In this document: positions 44,016 through 48,428 of the stretch, piece after piece | How the letters are laid out: each line of letters starts with the position of its first letter | How positions within the stretch are numbered: position 1 is the first letter of the stretch | NCBI GenBank assembly: GCA_005882985.1 | Contig: VBEJ01000039.1 | Location: forward strand, 1 to 48,428 | Reading direction: 5' to 3' | Origin: Chloroflexota bacterium | GTDB taxonomy: Bacteria; Chloroflexota; Dehalococcoidia; SM23-28-2; RBG-16-64-32 | Length of the DNA: 48,428 nucleotides | The notes under the pieces: model-generated | The model's input: the letters and a program-made list of their open reading frames with translations, nothing else | Database searches by the model: none | Told to the model about the DNA's origin: nothing | Translations under genes and position numbers: made by a program

Positions 44016-44215
44016 CTAAGCCACCTCCGTTGTTTTTACCTTTCTGTTGGAAGATGAATTCTGTCCGAAATACGTTACATCCTACGGTGCAGATTGTAAG
44101 TACTGATGAGAGACTGGTCAAGGTTTATGCCTTATTTACTCTCCAAATAGCTTTCTCGTGGAACTCCGCGTGTGTATACTTATTAACGGCGATTACGCGA
44201 AAAAGGTTTCTCTGT

Positions 44216-44878
44216 ATGCACTCGACGAAAGACAATATTCTTGCCTATTTGAAACGCAGTGGCGGCGCGGGCGTCGACGCAGTCGCTTCGGAATTTGGAC
44301 TCGCGCGCATGACCGTCCGGCAGCACCTTTCAGGCCTGGAGAGGGACCGATTGGTTGTGTCCCGCGAGGAGAGAGGGAGAACGGGTCGCCCACACTTGCT
44401 TTTCACCTTGACGGACGAAGGGGAAGAACGGTTCCCGAAGCGATATGACAGGCTCGCAGACCTTGCTCTCCAAGAGGTCGCGCAGCTCGCGGCGGACGAG
44501 ATCGCCGGGCTCGAACCTGAGGAGAAGAAGCGGCTCCTACTCCGGAAGATGGCCGAACGGGTGTATCGCGAGCACGAACCACGAGTACGGGACAAAGACT
44601 TAAAGGAGCGGGTGGCGATCGTCGCCGATATCCTGCGGCGCGAGGGAGGCTTCGCCGAATGGCGAGCCGACGGTCAGAAACAGTATGAGATCGTCGATTA
44701 TAACTGCGTCTATCGTAAGGTGGCGGACTCGCATAGGGATGTCTGCGAGTGGCATCTCTCGCTGCTCGGCAAATTGCTAGGCCAGGACGCTCGCTGCGAC
44801 CAGTTCATCAGCGAGGGCGCTGACTCCTGCCGGTTCATAGTGCAGGCGGGCGCACCGCGCGAGGATAGACGGGACTGA
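44216..44878 (+). CDS. SufR-like Fe-S-dependent HTH transcriptional regulator
   Basis: DeoR/ArsR-type HTH ILAYLKRSGGAGVDAVASEFGLARMTVRQHLSGLERDRLV; C-terminal NCVYRKVADSHRDVCEWHLSLLGKLLGQDARCDQFISEGADSCRF matches the spaced-Cys SufR pattern. Confidence 0.8.
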   Translation: MHSTKDNILAYLKRSGGAGVDAVASEFGLARMTVRQHLSGLERDRLVVSREERGRTGRPHLLFTLTDEGEERFPKRYDRLADLALQEVAQLAADEIAGLEPEEKKRLLLRKMAERVYREHEPRVRDKDLKERVAIVADILRREGGFAEWRADGQKQYEIVDYNCVYRKVADSHRDVCEWHLSLLGKLLGQDARCDQFISEGADSCRFIVQAGAPREDRRD

Positions 44879-44880
44879 AA

Positions 44881-45975
44881 ATGACCGAAGCCTCCAACGG
44901 GCAGGTAACCAAAGAATCGGTCCTTGCGGCGTTGCAACAAATCGAGGACCCGGACCTCCATCGAGACATCGTCAGCCTCGGTTTCGTCCCGGAGGGCGAC
45001 ATAAGTATCTGCGGCTCGAACGTCTCGGTAAGGATCGTGTTGACCACTCCGGCCTGTCCGGTGCGAGAGACGATGAAGGAGCAGGCGCAGCAGTTGATAA
45101 CATCTCTGCCCGGCGTGGAACAGGCCGAGGTGACGATGGACGCGAGCGTCCGCTCAACAGGCATCGGCAGAGGCCCGAAAGAGATCGAAGGCGTACGCAA
45201 TATCATCGCCGTCGCCTCGAACAAGGGCGGGGTTGGGAAATCGACGGTTGCCGTTAATCTCGCGATCGCGCTGCGGAGATTCGGCGCTCGCGTGGGGCTG
45301 ATGGACGCAGACCTCACGGGGCCAAATATTCCGACAATGCTCGGGCTTGGCGTTGGCTTTCAGGCAGACACCGGCCTGGGCATAGTCGAGCGCTACGGTA
45401 TTCGGGCGGCATCCATCGGCTTCGTCCTCAAGCGCGGGCTGCCTGTCGTCTGGCGAGGGCCGATGATCGGCACCGGCGTGCGGCAGCTGATGCATGATCT
45501 GCCCTGGAACGCCGAAGGTGAACTGGATTACCTGATCGTCGACCTGCCGCCGGGGACCAGTGACGCCTCAATGAGTGCCGCTCAGGAAGCGCCTATCGCG
45601 GGCACGGTCATCGTTACGACACCGAATAACGTGTCGCTCGAGGATGCGATGAAGGCGGTCACGATGTTCGAGAAGCTGAACGTCCCCGTCTTCGGTCTCA
45701 TCGAGAACATGAGCTACTTCGTTTGCCCGCACTGCGGGGACCGCACCGATATCTTTGGCCACGGGGGAGCGCAGCAGACGGCGGAGGAGCTGGGCATCGA
45801 CTTTCTTGGCGAGATTCCACTCGATCCGAGCATTCGCTCGGGGGCTGACACCGGCATTCCGATCGTCGAGAGCGATCCTGAGTCGCCCGTGGGTCGAGCC
45901 TTCGCCGAGATCGCGCAGACGGTCGCTGCCAGGACGAGCGTGCAGCACTTCTTCGCAACGACAGCGGCTTCCTAG
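44881..45975 (+). CDS. Mrp/NBP35 (ApbC) family Fe-S cluster carrier ATPase with N-terminal MIP18/DUF59 domain
   Basis: QQIEDPDLHRDIVSLGFV...TTPACPVRE; ASNKGGVGKSTVAVNLAIAL, DADLTGPNIPTMLGL, DLPPGTSDA, ENMSYFVCPHCGDRTDIFGHGG. Confidence 0.95.
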   Translation: MTEASNGQVTKESVLAALQQIEDPDLHRDIVSLGFVPEGDISICGSNVSVRIVLTTPACPVRETMKEQAQQLITSLPGVEQAEVTMDASVRSTGIGRGPKEIEGVRNIIAVASNKGGVGKSTVAVNLAIALRRFGARVGLMDADLTGPNIPTMLGLGVGFQADTGLGIVERYGIRAASIGFVLKRGLPVVWRGPMIGTGVRQLMHDLPWNAEGELDYLIVDLPPGTSDASMSAAQEAPIAGTVIVTTPNNVSLEDAMKAVTMFEKLNVPVFGLIENMSYFVCPHCGDRTDIFGHGGAQQTAEELGIDFLGEIPLDPSIRSGADTGIPIVESDPESPVGRAFAEIAQTVAARTSVQHFFATTAAS

Positions 45976-45991
45976 TTAAGGTCTAGGTGCC

Positions 45992-46006
45992 GCGGGTTCA
46001 ACCCGC
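45992..46006. terminator. Inverted repeat between convergent mrp and MBL-fold genes (weak bidirectional terminator candidate)
   Basis: GCGGGTTCAACCCGC between stops at 45975 (+) and 46014 (-); no T-tract. Confidence 0.25.
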
Positions 46007-46013
46007 CGCTTCC

Positions 46014-46838
46014 TCAGAGCGCCTGGAAGACCCGCTTGCCTTCGAGCCGCAGCAGCCTGCCGAAAGGCTCCGGGAAGTGGCAGAAGGCAGTGATCAGCCC
46101 GTCGGCTTCCGCTTGATCGAACACTCTGCGGCGCGTCTCTGTTGTCGTTCCAGAGTCGGCGTCGAAGGCGGAACACCATTCGATACGGTCCAGCTGCGCC
46201 GGGTGGTGGGCGAGGTCGCCTGTTATAATGGCGCGCTCGCCGGACGACGAGATCAGCAAACTGGTGTGGCCCGGCGTGTGCCCGGGCGTCGGATAAGTCG
46301 TGACTTCTGAGGTAAGCGTCTGCTCGTCTGAGGTGAGGTCCATGACGCCCTTGTCGGCAAGCGGCGTTACCTGCCGCATTTGTTGGTTGGTTTCCAGCAT
46401 CTTTCCGAAGTAATCCCAGTCCGCCTGCGGGACCAGGTGACGCGCTTTCGGAAAGTTGAGAGCACCGTTGGCCGACAGGTTCCAGCCGACATGATCGCCG
46501 TGAAGGTGGGTGAAGAACACAGTATCGACGTCTTCAGGCGGAACTCCATTGCGCCGCATGTCGTCCAAGAGGCTCCCCTGAATCCCGCCCAGGAACTGAA
46601 TCGGGCCGGGGCCGATTCCTGTGTCGCAGAGGATGGTTTGGCTCCGCGAGCGAATGGCGTAGCAACCGGCCTGCGTCCGGAATCGGCCTTCGCCATACGA
46701 GTCGGGATAGAGGGCCCGGTAGGGCTCAAAGTCAGACTGACTCCGTTCGGGAAAGAAGATTTGCCAGGGGAGTTCGAAGGGGGTGTCGAGGAGCGAGATG
46801 ATCTCGACATTCCCCACCGTGATCCTTGTTGTCCCCAT
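46014..46838 (-). CDS. MBL-fold metallohydrolase
   Basis: FFTHLHGDHVGWN (HxHxDH), PTPGHTPGHTSLLI, ITGDLAHHP; start at ATG 46838 preferred over 46874. Confidence 0.9.
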   Translation of the reverse strand: MGTTRITVGNVEIISLLDTPFELPWQIFFPERSQSDFEPYRALYPDSYGEGRFRTQAGCYAIRSRSQTILCDTGIGPGPIQFLGGIQGSLLDDMRRNGVPPEDVDTVFFTHLHGDHVGWNLSANGALNFPKARHLVPQADWDYFGKMLETNQQMRQVTPLADKGVMDLTSDEQTLTSEVTTYPTPGHTPGHTSLLISSSGERAIITGDLAHHPAQLDRIEWCSAFDADSGTTTETRRRVFDQAEADGLITAFCHFPEPFGRLLRLEGKRVFQAL

Positions 46839-46907
46839 CGAGGATCCCCTTGCCTGCGCGCGAAGTTGCGACAACTAATACGGCGTTCGCCAGGTCACTG
46901 TCAACTC

Positions 46908-47681
46908 TTAGGAGAAGACCTGACGAAGCTCGAAGCGCGGCCCGTCCTTGCAAACCAGCCGGACGCCCTTGCGAGTGAAGACGGCGCAGCCGTAGCAGAT
47001 GCCGGTCCCGCAACCCATCCTCTCCTCGAGGAGCGCCTGCGCGGGCTTGCGGCTTCTCGCCTCGCGGATGACATTCGCCATGGCGGCAAACATCGGCGTG
47101 GGGCCGCAGGCGAAGATCTGGTCGGCCCAAGAAAGGTGCTGTGGGATGAGGTCGGTGACATAACCGTGGTGACCAGCTGAGCCGTCGTCGGTGGCTGAAA
47201 GCGCTTCGACTTCGGGGGGGAGAAGATCGGTTGGATAGAGCTTGACGGCCGTTCGCGCGCCCTGCAGCAGAGTAATCGATTTTCCGGCGACGATTGCCTG
47301 GTCTGCGAGCGCGATGAGCGCGGCCATGCCGAGCCCTCCGCCGACGAGCAGCAGATTTTGAGCATCTGGATTTGTGGCGTACCCGCGGCCGAGAGGCCCG
47401 AAGTTCGTGAGGCCATCGCCCGGCTTGCGCGTCGAGAGCCAGGCGGTCCCGCGTCCGCGCACATCGTAAAGAATCGCAAATTGGCGCTCACTTTGGGAGT
47501 CACGGAAGCGATGGAAGCTCATAGGGCGTGGCAGCAGCGGTTCGTCGGCATCGCCGCAGTGGATCATCAGGAAGCGGCCGGGGGAGGCGCTCTTCGCGAC
47601 CCGCGGGGACGAGAGCCACATCAGGTAGGTGTTTTCGTAGAGTTCTTCCTGCGAAAGGACGACGGCGCGTTCCAGTTTCAT
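46908..47681 (-). CDS. pyrK: Dihydroorotate dehydrogenase electron transfer subunit
   Basis: FAD/NAD-binding region PGRFLMIHCGDADEPLLPRPMSFH, LLLVGGGLGMAALIALA, C-terminal [2Fe-2S] ligands MGCGTGICYGCAVFTRKGVRLVCKDGPRFEL; ATGA overlap with carB. Confidence 0.92.
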   Translation of the reverse strand: MKLERAVVLSQEELYENTYLMWLSSPRVAKSASPGRFLMIHCGDADEPLLPRPMSFHRFRDSQSERQFAILYDVRGRGTAWLSTRKPGDGLTNFGPLGRGYATNPDAQNLLLVGGGLGMAALIALADQAIVAGKSITLLQGARTAVKLYPTDLLPPEVEALSATDDGSAGHHGYVTDLIPQHLSWADQIFACGPTPMFAAMANVIREARSRKPAQALLEERMGCGTGICYGCAVFTRKGVRLVCKDGPRFELRQVFS

Positions 47682-48428
47682 GCCCGCGCGGACAGATAGT
47701 CCCGAAGCGGCTGGACGGTGAAGTGCGGATCGTCACGTACGAGCGACGAAATTGCCGCCGCCGCCGTGTCGATCGTCGTGAGGCAGGGAATCCGTTTCTC
47801 AGCGGCCGCGCGGCGAATTTCAAAGCCGTCTCGCAGCGTCTCGGTGACACGGCCCTCTGGCGTGTTGATGACGGCATCGACGAGGCCGTCCTGGATCACA
47901 TCGACGACGTTGGGATGGCCTTCTTCGATGCGTTTCGGGACCTGCTCCACCTCGAGATCCATCGCGCGGATCATCGCTGCCGTGCCGGCGGTCGCGCACA
48001 AGCGATATCCCGCGGCAGCGAGGTCTCGAATGAGGCCGAGTGCTTCCGGCTTCGTGCGGTCGGCGAGGCTGAGAAGGATCGATCCCTTGCGTGGCAGCGA
48101 CATGTCGGCGGCGATGAGTGCCTTCGCGAGCGCGGCCTCAAAGGTATGATCGACGCCCATCACTTCGCCTGTGGACTTCATCTCGGGCCCCAGGTGAGTA
48201 TCGACCCCGATCAGCTTCGACATCGAAAAAACTGGGGCCTTGACCGCGACCAGGTTCTGTCGCGGCCAGAGGCCGGGTGCGTAACCGAGGTCCGCCAGCG
48301 TCTTGCCGAGCATCACCTGAACGGCGAGACGGACCATCGGTACACCCGTTACCTTCGAGAGGAACGGGACGGTGCGGCTGGCACGTGGATTGACCTCGAG
48401 GACGTAAACGTCAGATGGCGGCCCGTCA
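47678..48428 (-). CDS. carB: Carbamoyl-phosphate synthase large subunit, C-terminal part (5' end outside window)
   Basis: GPPSDVYVLEVNPRASRTVPFLSKVTGVPMVRLAVQVMLG; LGPEMKSTGEVMGVDHTFEAALAKA; MGS-like allosteric domain GSILLSLADRTKPEALGLIRDLAAAGYRLCATAGTA. Confidence 0.95.
   Translation of the reverse strand, partial: DGPPSDVYVLEVNPRASRTVPFLSKVTGVPMVRLAVQVMLGKTLADLGYAPGLWPRQNLVAVKAPVFSMSKLIGVDTHLGPEMKSTGEVMGVDHTFEAALAKALIAADMSLPRKGSILLSLADRTKPEALGLIRDLAAAGYRLCATAGTAAMIRAMDLEVEQVPKRIEEGHPNVVDVIQDGLVDAVINTPEGRVTETLRDGFEIRRAAAEKRIPCLTTIDTAAAAISSLVRDDPHFTVQPLRDYLSARA

Noticed and set aside
45992-46006. Possible tRNA T-arm remnant (GCGGGTTCAACCCGC)
   Set aside because: Loop too short for a T-arm and no other tRNA parts nearby; treated as a weak inverted repeat only.
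46380-47180. 266-aa plus-strand ORF opposite the MBL-fold and pyrK genes
   Set aside because: Spans two clearly coding minus-strand genes; shadow ORF.

Overview
The window looks like a chromosomal segment of a high-GC bacterium, probably Chloroflexota (Dehalococcoidia-like). That placement is an inference from gene content and was not tested by search. Most of it is housekeeping: dnaX(3' end)-ebfC-recR-recO-fmdB-fmdB; rsmI-metG-tatD-polyprenyl synthase; a guaB3-type gene; hisS-prfA-prmC; a long RSH (rel); comM/yifB; convergent otsB/otsA; plsY-degV; pyrD, pyrK and the carB 3' end; a SufR-like regulator with mrp/apbC; tatA; and two tRNAs (Arg-CCG, Pro-TGG). Accessory content includes a VTC-domain/DUF4956 pair, a modular secreted GH-A-like protein, a MacB-like ABC pair divergent from two tandem TolB-like propeller genes, and two crotonases. 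The strongest candidate for an undescribed system is at 11.28-12.61 kb: a ParA ATPase overlapping a small ribbon-helix-helix gene, followed by two arrays of three 8-bp-phased repeats (consensus NYCAGTNN). Each array is preceded by CAGACCTG at the same 11-nt spacing, and further copies occur just before parA and inside the RHH gene. This looks like a centromere/operator set of a delta/omega-like partition module. Other observations: an unlisted 47-aa Flp-pilin-like ORF (42377-42520, minus), a frameshifted P-loop kinase next to a stop-interrupted HAD gene (9.0-10.2 kb), a one-base frameshift before the catalytic His of an alpha/beta hydrolase, and a signal peptide without a canonical start codon upstream of the GH gene. 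No CRISPR array, rRNA or transposase was seen. All calls come from reading motifs in the sequence; no database search was run.
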